From Opisthorchis felineus (taxonomy: Eukaryota; Platyhelminthes; Trematoda; Opisthorchiida; Opisthorchiidae): a DNA stretch of 64,000 bases. Position numbers and translations under genes: made by a program. The stretch covers positions 753,156 to 817,155 of the forward strand of contig SJOL01009519.1 of NCBI GenBank assembly GCA_004794785.1, read 5' to 3'. Of the stretch, positions 11,501-21,517 are shown one piece after another. The notes under the pieces were generated by a model. It saw only the letters and a program-made list of their open reading frames with translations, was not told where the DNA came from and did no database searches. Every line of letters starts with the position of its first letter. The stretch's first letter is position 1.

Positions 11501-13944
11501 CCAGTTCATTACCTCCGAAACGTCGGAGGTGTATTGTAGAGAATCAGTCCCGCAGTAATAATAGTCTCTTTAAACCAGCTGATTCTCGGCCCCCAAAACA
11601 CAAAACAAAGTCCGAGCCATCCTCTGTTTCCGAAAGACAACCGCGTAGCTTGGTCCGTCGCGTTTTTGCTTCATCAGATTCGGAATCTTCTTTTTCTTCC
11701 TCAAGCTCTGAATCAGAAGGTCGTTCCAAGTCAAACACTGTTCTCAAATCTGTCGTTCCCCCACTCACACCGTCTCCTGCATCTCGTTCTTCCGATAGTC
11801 CTCCGGGTAGTGGGTCCTGTAGCCCGGATGACTTGGGGGCTGACGCTGCCGTACGACACACATTCAGTGCTTTTCTTTCACCAGCTTCTCACAATTCTGA
11901 GGAGAAAAAAGTGGAAGTTAGTTCGCGTTCAGCCGAAAATGTTAATAGAAGTACTGTAGCCCGTGTCTCGGACGTCACGAATCCGACGTCATCCACTTTG
12001 CCCTTGACAGACACCGGTTCAAGCTCCGATCAGACGGGATCTCTTAACAGCAAACGAGATCCTTCCGAATGGAATATTTTTACATCCCTGACAAATCACT
12101 CCACACCCAAGCGAGAGCTGCCATCTGTTGTTACTACTTCAATGGCGGTATCCGTAGGTTCTACAGACGACTCATCTCATAAGCAACCACTTGAATCTGA
12201 TGACGAGCTTCCGTCTCTTGAGAAGCATGATGAAGATGATTCGGCTAGGCTCTGTAGCGATTCCATTGAATTGAACGACAATGATAGCTTACTGGGGCGT
12301 GCCAATGGTAGGTCCACTGATGATGATCTCCCCCCTCCCGTAGTATCGGCACTGGATGACCCCTCACCTCCTCGCATCTATTCGGAAGACCACCAAAACA
12401 GCGTGCAACCCGATGTGATAGAAGAGGTGATTTATGACTCAATGGAAGTCCACGTATCGCCCAGTGAGCAGCAGACTGGTTCATCAAGATCTCAACCTCT
12501 CGAGAAGTGCGGCTCCTCCCCACCTCTGCCCGTAAGCTCTACTCTGAGTGAACCCAGAACCACCGCGATCATGACTCCATTGAGCCAGTGTGACATGGAC
12601 GTCGTTGTTAGTTCCACAACCACCAGCTCGTCAACCCATCCTCTCTCCGATCCCCAATTGTCTGCTTCGAGCTCCATCGCAAACGTAGCTCCTCTTGGTC
12701 CATTGAGTTTACATTCGTCCGTCTTCACCCCCATTACTATGTTGACTTCAGCGTCACAGCCGGATGAAATGCCAACCGTCGGTCAGTCTGTTCTGGTCAC
12801 TGTGCCTAGAGCCGCACCAGGAGTAACTTTCTCCTCACAAGGGCTTACTTTGGTACCAACGTCGTGTTCAGCGCCACAAATCGCGACCCCAGCAACCCCT
12901 CGACACGTTACTCTTATCCTTCCCGCTACATCGGTTTCTTTGAATACATCTGTGTTGTCTATCCAGAATCCCATTACTACCACGGTCTACACCACTCCAA
13001 CTCTGGTTTACAACACTACAATAAGTAACTCGCCGGTTTGTGTGCTGCCCACTCCAAACACTATGGCTAGTGTCTACATAAAGCGGGGAGATCAAGACTC
13101 GTCGACCGGTGTTGGCGCCAGCAATCCATCAGTAAACACTAAAGCTGTTGAGCTAACTTCTTCAGGCTCTGTAGTCATATCTACTCCTTTGGAACAAAGC
13201 GCCTATGCGGGCGCTTCTGGTAATACAATGCTTGATCCGTCTGACTATACATCTTATGTACAACGTGTCATAGAACGCGTGAAACAAGAAAAAGATGAAG
13301 AGTCTATGCAACAACGTGAAAAGAGCAAGCGGTCTAAGAAGATACCTCCTGCAATCATTTCGGTTCCCCCAACTAGTGCAAGCTCGATTTCTTTTCACAC
13401 ACCCCTAACTACAGTTTCACTGACTCCTTGCGTCGCAGTGTCCCCTATCACACCACTTCTACCCATTGCTCCAATGCCCGTGGCGTCAAAACTAGCATCA
13501 GTATCTCAATCTTCAGATGGCGGTGGAACTGTTTCTGCCGCGCGCAAGGCTGTTGATTCTAAGATAATTATAAAGCCCGATCCCGCTGAAGCTCCACTCA
13601 CCAGTGTGAATTGTGAACCTCTTCCTCGGTCCGCCAACATGACGAATGGGCAGGAGGCGTGCGTACGACTGAAGTTGGATGCTAGTGAACAGAACAATCA
13701 AGAGGACCAAACTTCTAACACCGTAGACGAAGTAATCGATGCAGTTGCCAGTGGTCATTTTGATGAATCCGATTACCTTCAAAAGCTGGCTGTTGGAACT
13801 CTTGACCAGCCACTGCTCCAGCGTCATCCTGTTATCTCTTCTCCTGGGCAGTTGGTCAGCCTATCTTCTCTCCATGCCGTCGGCGAACAGTCCAGTGCAC
13901 TCGTCAATTCCATTGATGTGGTTGTATCGAAGTCCCCCTTGTTG
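8574..13944 (+). CDS. Spen-like transcriptional regulator, giant central exon B
   Basis: A single 5.37-kb exon of about 1,790 codons, open throughout, from CAG|G (8574) to a GTGAGT donor at 13945; phases match exons A and C. The product is nuclear-type and disordered, dominated by Ser, Pro, Thr and acidic or basic tracts. Visible elements include a polyproline stretch (9214-9263) followed by LKIPLWVDTSGRPDLSVLPV, and a conserved-looking block SLDERIRLLDAQLMKSGKV (about 9408-9465) running into VDYSKFRIRRK. Further on are TSFAKTERKREKLKRARQ (about 10526), GYESMYDKIKRRASKG (about 10987), a PPKRRR nuclear-localisation-like motif (about 11513), a Ser/Glu tract (about 11670-11730), and SDYTSYVQRVIERVKQEKDEE (about 13238-13300), a likely helix. 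By family knowledge, this part of Spen binds nuclear receptors and co-factors; no specific binding site is claimed. Long antisense ORFs here are shadows. Confidence 0.85.
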
Positions 13945-14308
13945 GTGAGTTCTCGTGCGTTGTTGTCCTGATTAATCACGGCATAAACGAAAGGGTTTTA
14001 CCGTCTAATTTTTGTCAATGTTTGTACCGGAGAAGGCAAAAGTCCCTGTCTCGTATCATACAGGCCTAAGCCTGTACTGTAGGTGTGACGCTTTTTACAT
14101 GCGAGCCTTGTTAATTCAAACTCGATAAATAAGATCAACTTGCTAATCCCGAAGAGAACTATGATGTTCACCAAATGCCTCCATTTTTGGTGTTCATCGG
14201 TCGTCAGCTTTGTTTGTTCTGACTGCATGGTTGTGCTTTTGTTGATGTATTCGAAAAGCATTCGACGTACTTTGACATCATTGATCCAGCGTTCCCACCA
14301 AACTCGGG
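13945..14308 (+). other. Intron B, first part
   Basis: Begins with the donor. No gene or identifiable repeat seen before the RTE copy. Confidence 0.5.
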
Positions 14309-15064
14309 CTATGCTCCGATGGCATGGATGGTCAAATACTGAAAGTTTTTAACGTCCGCAGCGCGCAGCAACCTTGTTTCTGACCCATATAGCAACATGA
14401 AGTGCACTGCCGCATTTTGAACTGGACCCCTGACGGTTAAGCTCATGTCCCACCTGTGCCACGGCTGATGCAGGTTGGCAAAAGTTGCTCTGGACCTCTC
14501 GGTTCGGATGGAAACATCGTCCTTAACTAGACCACCGGGACTGATACAGTTGCCCAGGTAAACATTTGTCGGCTCATCTGCAAAGGTGAATTTCGGGTCT
14601 TGCAATCAGGCAGCAGCGCTGTACACCTTACTCGTGTGGAGCACATTCTAGACGGTTGGACAGAATCATTTAAACTATTTAATATTGTCAGCGTTATGAC
14701 GGTATCACATCCAGAAAAAGCTAGGTCGTCTGTGGGTGGACACCCTGGGAGCATTTCGACCTCACACGCATTAGAGGCTGTCAGTGAGCCCCCATGGTCA
14801 TATCAATGGCAAAGTTGGAGAGGAAAGGTGAAATAGGATCCCTTCATGACATCACTTAATGTGGTGATCTCAGGCAACATCTTCCTTTAGGCCTTCACGC
14901 GTTCACAGGAGTTGGCGTAGAGCTTTAAGTGAGCTGCCATAGTGCCTGACGGTCCATTGAGTCAAAGGCAGCTCTCAAGTCAGGGAAGGCCACCATCGTT
15001 GGTGGATAAAAGCAGTGTCGCTGTTCCGGAATCTGTTGAAGGGCGAACATGCGATCGATGCGTC

Positions 15065-15097
<33 letters not shown>

Positions 15098-15215
15098 NNN
15101 NNNNNNNNNNNNNNNNNNNNNNNNNNNNNNNNNNNNNNNNNNNNNNNNNNNNNNNNNNNNATATATATATATATATATATAGAGGCACTATTAAATGCGT
15201 ATAAACTAAAGCCAT
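14309..15215 (-). mobile_element. RTE-type fragment (RT palm and C-terminal part), antisense
   Basis: Read on the - strand, the RT palm A region DLRAAFDSMDRQALWQLT appears at about 14930-15000. The later region at 14309-14605 reads YLGNCISPGGLVKDDVSIR, then RATFANLHQPWHRWDMS and FMLLYGSETRLLRAADV. Parts between are lost or frameshifted. The 5' side is interrupted by the (AT)n run and assembly gap. It is in intron B of the Spen-like gene. Confidence 0.7.
15069..15181. repeat. (AT)n microsatellite containing an assembly gap (63 N)
   Basis: An AT dinucleotide run on both sides (15069-15097 and 15161-15181) of 63 Ns at 15098-15160. The true length is unknown. ORFs that read through the Ns are artefacts. 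Confidence 0.95.
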
Positions 15216-15612
15216 CTATCGGCTGCTCAGTTCTTCGTTCTCTCCGAAATAAGGCGAAAAAAGTTCAGATGTACCGGTGTAAAGCGCCGGGTGTCTGCTT
15301 CCTGTACTATCTGTTCTGCTGCGGTTGTGGTGACATTGGCAGAGCGAATAGGAGCTTGAGTTAAAGTAGTGATTGCTGACAGTGTTAATGACGCACCAGA
15401 GTAGCCGTAAAATAAAATCAGGAGACGATTTATCCTGGTTGCGTCGGACGATTATACCTCGTGACGATCACGAAGTTTTTCCGTAAAGACAACATATGGT
15501 TTTCCTTTATCTCGTATTGCTAGTAAATTAACCCAGCTCCCCCTTCTTTAAATTAGTTTGGTCGACTACTTTTGGGCTCTTAAGGTATCTTCCCTTGATT
15601 CTGCCATTTTAG
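15216..15612 (+). other. Intron B, last part
   Basis: No gene or repeat recognised. It ends with a T-rich tract and TTTTAG at 15607-15612. A nearby alternative AG at 15622-15623 would put a stop in frame, so the first acceptor is chosen. Confidence 0.6.
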
Positions 15613-16302
15613 TGTTCCGACAGAACTGTTAAATCTCCGCTGGCTAACGGAAACCTGATGACACCAGACGTCCTCACATCAACAACCCCACCTAGGGTCT
15701 TTACCCCTATGCATGTACTGACGCTTGTTGCTACTGGTGGGTCGTCAATCAACCAAAGCGGATCGGACTCCACTGCCATATCCCCCGGTCTGATAAGCCA
15801 GGCATCCAATCTTCCTGGGATTTCTGTTTCCAGTCAGTCAGTAAACCATGCCGCTACACAATCTCTTGCTTCGGCAATCAGCTCGTCATCAGCCTCGGAG
15901 ACCGTGGCTCCACCAAGTTCATCCAGCCATAGAATAGACCACCTGGCGGCGCAGTTTGCTAATTACCCTCTGACAAAATATTTTTATTCTTTGTTAGCCC
16001 AACAGCAAATGGAAACATCACCAAATTCACTTTCATCTGAGCCCACCACAGTTAGTCAAGCTGAAAGTTCTGTTTCTACTGGTTCTCTCCACAACACACT
16101 GAAGAGCCTAACAGTAACTCCCAGCTCCAATTCAAATGATACATCGGAATTTTTCGCTGCAGTTGCAACAATGGCCGCAATGGCATCACCACCCAGGACA
16201 GGTATCTCTGGATCATCTGAAACTTCAATTGTGAATACAACGCGGACAGACCTGCCGACTGCGCGCTCATTTTCTATTCGTCCCTGGTCTTCTGAAACCC
16301 AG
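15613..16302 (+). CDS. Spen-like transcriptional regulator, exon C
   Basis: 690-base exon, phase 0 at both ends (TTTTAG|TGT to ACCCAG|GTTGGT), 230 codons. The product is again Ser/Thr/Pro-rich and low-complexity. One more structured stretch, HRIDHLAAQFANYPLTKYFY then SLLAQQQ (about 15929-16010), could be a short helical docking motif; its function is not known to me. It lies immediately before the SPOC-coding exon and ends SSETQ. Spliced sequence continues into DYPVGWRG of the SPOC domain. The in-frame ATG at 15658 is internal, since the frame is open back to the acceptor. Confidence 0.82.
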
Positions 16303-17322
16303 GTTGGTTTATTCTTTCAATGTCTAGAGAACATGAAACGTTCTCAATGATCGTAATTTTATTGGACATATCCTTTGACCCTGTCCTCTCACGTGCTTTC
16401 CATTGTTCCATTTTCCTGTTTTTGGTGGCTTCGTCATTAGACAAGCACTTGTTAGCCCATGGTGCCGAAAGCACAACCTGTCTGGACGGTTTGTGCCGTT
16501 TTGAGATTCGCTTATGTTCCTGAAAGTTAGAGGGTTTAAATTTCGGAATTCCTATGCCTAAGGCTTTTGTAACACCGATTCACTCATGTTTTCCAAGTAC
16601 AGTCCGCTGCGCAAGCCGTAGTTTGTCCATTGGTGTTGTTACCATTATTATTATTATTACCATTATTATTGCTGTTATTATTATTGTCGTTGCAGTTTAT
16701 TATTATTGTTTTTGCTGATATTATTAAATTGATTCGGCATAGCTGAGGGACAGAAGACCGGTGGTCTTCTGCATATCTACTCATTTTCAGCCCTCAACCA
16801 GGTCTACAAAGATAGTTACTCGTGAAGAGTTATGATTAAGTTAGGAGCCTCATATTGTAATGTCGAACATCCAACTATCTGTTTGCATTTTTAGCACCGC
16901 AGTGAAATTCACTTTCCATGTAGAGCTACCACAAACACAGGTTCATGAAAAGCACATGGTTGATTACTTCTGTTTTCCTGCGTTCGGCAACTTCTCACTA
17001 TGTTACTGTTGCAGCAAAGTGGCGAAACGGGGGTAGGACATAACGAAAGAATTCGGAATTTTCTGTTTCGATGCCAACGAGAAGTAAACTTTTTAAATGA
17101 GCGAATGTCTTTGGGGTTTGATCGATTATCGTGGCTTACGGTGCGCGCAAGGGCATCCATGTTTTCTCACTTACCTTCTCAATGTACTTTTCCTATTAAT
17201 TTGTATATCTATTCGCTCCTTAGTTTAGACCACAGATGCGTCCGCGACGACTATTTTTATCAGTTATAAGATAAATGGGTACTTGCAGCTAATTCCCAAC
17301 TTGTGGTTTTCTTTGGTTTTAG
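16303..17322 (+). other. Intron C
   Basis: No gene. It holds an imperfect ATT-repeat tract at about 16642-16718, which gives an Asn-rich antisense ORF that is not real. It ends in a T-rich acceptor (TTTTAG, 17317-17322). Confidence 0.6.
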
Positions 17323-17733
17323 GATTACCCGGTCGGATGGCGTGGTCGCTTGTCCCTGAAGAACGAAGAAGTTTTTGTTCACATGCATTATCTTTCTGGT
17401 AACCAAGGTTTATTGAAAGACTGTATGGGCGTCATATCAGAGCAGAATTCGTCTCCCTCTGAACAGGACGTATCCACTTTACCATTGCTGCGAATCGTCC
17501 AAAGAATGCGCTTAGACCCTTCCCAGCTGGACGGAGTGCAGCGCAAATTGCGTCAAGCGAATGATTTCTGTATGTGTTTAACACTGGCTGCAACCCCACC
17601 GATGACCCCTGAGTCCTCAGCTGTGGGAGAAACGATACGCATGAATCAAGTACTTTGCGATAATTTCATCAAGTACATGGTCGACAAATGCGCAGCTGGA
17701 ATAGTAAATGTTTGTAATCCTTTCACAAACCAG
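17323..17733 (+). CDS. Spen-like regulator, exon D: main part of the SPOC domain
   Basis: 411-base exon, phase 0 at both ends, coding for 137 residues that begin DYPVGWRGRLSLKNEEVFVH. This is the start of a SPOC domain, the C-terminal fold by which Spen/SHARP proteins bind phosphorylated co-repressor tails (SMRT/NCoR) and related phosphoserine peptides. Landmarks: VHMHYLSGN (strand), LLRIVQRMRLDPSQLDGVQR (the RMRL block), NDFCMCLTL, and IKYMVDKCAAGIVNVCNPFT near the end. Residues aligning by context with the human SHARP phosphopeptide-binding patch (Lys in SLKN, both Arg of RMR, Tyr in IKYM) are all kept. A loop after LLKDCMG is longer than in the human protein. The exon ends at NQ|GTGGGT; the last strands are in the exon at 21383. 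Confidence 0.93.
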
Positions 17734-18429
17734 GTGGGTACATTGTGCAGTCAGTTTCACAAACCTGAACTCACCGCGAGTGTGCCGTTTTTTTCTATAA
17801 ACCACTAATCTTAGTGGTTGGATGGCAGTTAACACCATTTACCTGTGATGTGTTGCAGTAACTGGTGGTGGTGATGAACCCCTTGGTTGGAGCGAGTGAT
17901 GCCGCACATAAACAACGGATGGGTTTTTACAGGATCTCAACCTTACTATTGTATTAAATTATTATCTAACCGGCATCACCCGGAATATCTGAATCGACTC
18001 TCTGCTTAATACCCCTGCGTATCACGTTCTTTATTTTCTCACTGGTGATATGCTTTTGGCCTCATCTCATTGGATTTCTGAACGTAATCTATAGTATCAC
18101 AGGTGCTTATTCTTTTATTAAGGTAAACAGCAGCCATTGTTTCTTTCTCCGATAGGAGGCATTATTTAGCTAAGGTGTATGTTGTTAGTAAAGGAGATCA
18201 GCAGTTGAACTTTGCGTTGGATCGCATTTTAAATGCATAGATAAAGGGTTTAAGTTTTAATTGGTTGGATAGTTGACTGAGGTATAAAACCAGTGGTAAC
18301 GCCCTTGACCTAGTTAATACTGATCTGCATCGCCTTATGGGACATTTAGGGAACGACAAAACGCTCTCGTTTGACCATTATTGCATTCCCACGTACTTCT
18401 TTTCCTCCCATACCACAAGCCACTATGAG
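17734..18429 (+). other. Intron D, first part
   Basis: Begins with GTGGGT. No gene or clear repeat. Confidence 0.5.
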
Positions 18430-18810
18430 TGCTGTCTCTGCTGGTTCCAGTACTAGGACTGATAGCCTTATTCACTTTGAATCACCCTCGGCAGCAACTT
18501 CTGCGCGTCCGTCTTCGGTGATAGTTCTAAACACCTCGAATCCATCATTATCAGCTGTGAGAACCGCGTACTTGTACGGTGGTTGTAGCTGCCACAGTTT
18601 CGTTCACTGATGATTTGGGGAGGCAGGGTAGGTAGCTGCGCATTGGAGGCGGGAGCTGATAAATTGGTGCGTAAGTACAGAACTGTCAGTGGACTGTTAA
18701 GTGGGGGGATTGGGAAGGCATTGAAGGCAATAGCTTGGAGCACGAGTGCCACTGAGGGCGCGACTGGGCCGTGTCTGACAATGTCTCTAACCATTGATGT
18801 TAGTTGTTGA
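18430..18810 (-). mobile_element. RTE-type 3' end (C-terminal codons and 3' UTR), antisense
   Basis: On the - strand this matches the 3' part of the copy at 56310-56600. Shared blocks include GGTTAGAGACATTGTCAGAC, TCCAATGCGCAG and the terminal CGGTTCTCACAGCTGATAATG. It contains only the last codons and 3' UTR, a typical 5'-truncated insertion. Confidence 0.7.
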
Positions 18811-18823
18811 CCCTATTCATCCC

Positions 18824-18868
18824 CCTGTGTAGGCACGGGCACCTTGGCAGTATCCCAACCCACGTACA
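18824..18868 (+). repeat. SINE body fragment
   Basis: Short match to the SINE body (CACCTTGGCAGTATCCCAAC, compare 38430-38455). Neither the head nor the tail is recognisable. Confidence 0.45.
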
Positions 18869-19019
18869 AACATGAATCACACAACTGCAGATAATCCCTT
18901 GCTACATCCCAGCTATTGCTGAAGCCTCCCTTCTTTCGCTCACGTATTCGTTCTTCCCCTCGTCACCCAGTCGCTAGCGTCATCTTCATAGTCCAATTCT
19001 CAAGGACCGATAAATACGT

Positions 19020-20200
19020 TTGCTGCGCGTTGACGTTAGCTGCAGTATCCACGGTCGGCCGCCACGGCCGGAATCGCTGTTGAAACCCCGCCACCAATTT
19101 CATCTAACAGCCTTTAACGTTCTTACTTTGAAACAAACTGGACAACAGACCGCCCTTTCTAATACATCGAATGCTGTTTCTATCGATGTGTGCTGTTCCC
19201 CTGAAACCAGGATTCAAGAGCCAAGTACGGTAGTTGAGCTGACCTCCTTATTGATTTCTTCTCACTTGCGTTTGCGCGCTTTTGACGACTCAGACATCTC
19301 TGTGGCTGGACAAGGGGGAGCGCCTACTGCAGTAGATTGTCTCTTTACTTCACCAACTTCCGGGACAGTGGATGTCGTTTGCCTACGTGGTGCTCAGCAA
19401 CTAACCAGCCCGAACCCAAGTATACCACATTGCCATCAGTTACCGTTGGCGGCGATGGACTACTGACCATGGATCTTTCCAGATCATCCGTGCGGATTTC
19501 GATCAGGTACTTGCCCGGTTTGCGCAAAGTCCTCACCTCGCTTGGCTCTTGAGAATCACGTTCCCAGAAATCAACCCTATTAGAATCACCTCCAACGCCT
19601 GCGTGCTGCTTCGGTCTCAAACATAACGTTCGCAGAATCGATGTATCCAACGCTGTACCTGATGCCGGAACTCCTAACTGGTATACCCGGCCGGCTGGGT
19701 TAGAGTGTTAGTAAAAGCGTCGAGTTTATCAACCTTCGACAACTGTGGCAGTGAAGTCTCAGTGTTAACACTCATAGTTTTATCTCTGGTGATGCCTAAT
19801 GATGATCAGGTGACGTCGGTGTGTCTGTCAAGGGTAGATTATGCGCCTTATGGATCACAAACGTGGTCTTTGTACGCAGGGCATGTATGGAAATTATCGG
19901 CCTCTCAGAAGCATTTGTGGGACCCGGTGGGAACAGTGTTGAGGTACGCCAGATGGTTTTAGGAAAAACTCTCCCATGCTGGATGAGCTACTCACACTCC
20001 ATAGATTACATTGGGTCATGTAGGTCGCATGAGCGGAAGTAACCGAAAGGTGGACATTCCGAACCCCTGCAACCAAGTATGAAAGCACTAACCAGTATAC
20101 GAAATCACGTTGACAACTGTTGCCTCCATGGATAGGAACCTCGAGACTCAACTCACCAATGGTAAATGACGCTGACAGACACGGTTTAATCACGCAGTCC
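19020..20200 (+). mobile_element. RTE-type fragment with endonuclease fused to C-terminal tail by internal deletion
   Basis: The APE endonuclease N-terminus is readable at 19107-19290 (LTAFNVLTLKQTGQQTALSN, then IDVCCSPETRIQEPSTVV, where the E of SPETR is the catalytic glutamate context). The endonuclease C-terminus follows at about 19355 (NFRDSGCRLPTWC). The next readable block is the far C-terminal tail at about 19820-20030 (VKGRLCALWI, VRQMVLGKTLP), so nearly all of the RT is deleted. It is in sense orientation in intron D of the Spen-like gene. Confidence 0.7.
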
Positions 20201-21382
20201 GTGGTGCTCTTTTTTCAAAGCTCTTACTTTCAGTGCATAACTGTCCAGCTTCCAATTTATTCAGACAACTAGGCTAGTTCAACACCAACTAACTGATTAT
20301 CCAATCGCTTCCAACGCCCGACTATTTATCTGCTGCTGCCCCACTTTCCGGTCACTGGAACTGTAGAAGCTGGAACCGATGTACATGGTTTATGAATGGT
20401 AACATGAACAGAAACTGGCTGTACCAGAAAACCTTCCAACAACTAGTGAACAGTATCCCTCAAAGGACATACTATCAGTAGGGCCTACTGGAAGTGTTTC
20501 ATGCATTTGTCGTTGTTCACCATACTGGGTTCAGTCGGCTGCTCTGATCAGTTAATCGAAAGATCTACCAGATGAAAGCGCCCCGGGGTCGCTTGCGCCG
20601 TTTCACTTCAGTGAGAACTGTCAAAAGTGACAGGTGGTTGAATGCCGGTTTGCGTCTAAGATTTTGCAGGTAATCGTCGGAAAGAACTCTATTATCTACC
20701 GCAGCAACTACCAGCTGAGGATTCAAGTTTTGTTTGTGGTATGAAATGGGACGTTAACTCATCTCACACAGCGTCTTACAATTTGTTTTAGGATGGAGAG
20801 TCTGCATATGCCCGTTAATCAGTAAGGCTGGCTTCAGCTTATTATCACAAATCGTATCATTTGAATCTATCTGAGATGAAACCACCTCTGTGAAAATTCG
20901 ATCGTCTTTTCTCTATCATTGTATGAAGCGTTCACTGATAGCTTTGCGTACATGGTTCCCTTTTTTTAACTGCCAGTGTAGGTAAAAGCGCTAGATTTTG
21001 TCTGCTTGTTCTGCTTATTGATACCAGCACTCAGTGGTCGATACTTTTTCCCCATCTTCCCATAAAGAGGAAAATATTTCAATATCTTGAATATCACCTT
21101 ACCTAAACCCTCAGACAGTCTTTGTGTCGCATACTTGGATGAACACAACACACCCATTCGGGTTCCTTTTGATTCTCACGTTCATACCAACACAATGTGT
21201 GGATGCTGTGAAAGACAGTATCACTGTGTATCGGGTCCTTTGTAGCACCACGGATTTCGTCTCTCCCCTGTGATTAGCACACCGCCTACAAATTATCTTT
21301 TCATATTGATAGGATTTAGTAGGCTCGTCTTTTGATTCCATGATTGGCACACTTGAAAGTTTTTCTTTGTTTTTCCTTGCAG
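20201..21382 (+). other. Intron D, last part
   Basis: No gene recognised. It ends with a strong T-rich acceptor and CAG at 21380-21382 in front of the last SPOC exon. Confidence 0.6.
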
Positions 21383-21517
21383 AACCTCTATGTGATACAC
21401 ATATTCCCACCATGCGACTTTGCTCGTTGTCAGTTGGAAGGAACTTCGCCTGCTCTACATCGCCAGTTAACTCAAACATCTACACCTTACCTGTTGGTTG
21501 TAATTACAACCGTGTGA
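21383..21517 (+). CDS. Spen-like regulator, terminal exon E: end of SPOC domain and stop
   Basis: Short last exon: 44 codons plus TGA (21515-21517), phase 0, following TTTTTCCTTGCAG. It reads NLYVIHIFPPCDFARCQLEG and ends in a hydrophobic strand (YLLVVITTV) just before the stop. This corresponds to the final helix and strand of SPOC domains, where family members have an equivalent IFPPC block and also end almost at the last strand. Spliced to exon D the domain is complete, at about 180 residues. A longer overlapping frame starting at 21340 is a shadow; the choice of frame rests on the acceptor, phase and SPOC match. Confidence 0.92.
   Translation, partial: NLYVIHIFPPCDFARCQLEGTSPALHRQLTQTSTPYLLVVITTV

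Noticed and set aside
14925..15364. ORFs reading through the N gap (Ile-Tyr repeats)
   Set aside because: Translation of (AT)n and Ns; not genuine.
16584..16784. Antisense Asn-rich ORF
   Set aside because: Produced by the ATT microsatellite in intron C.
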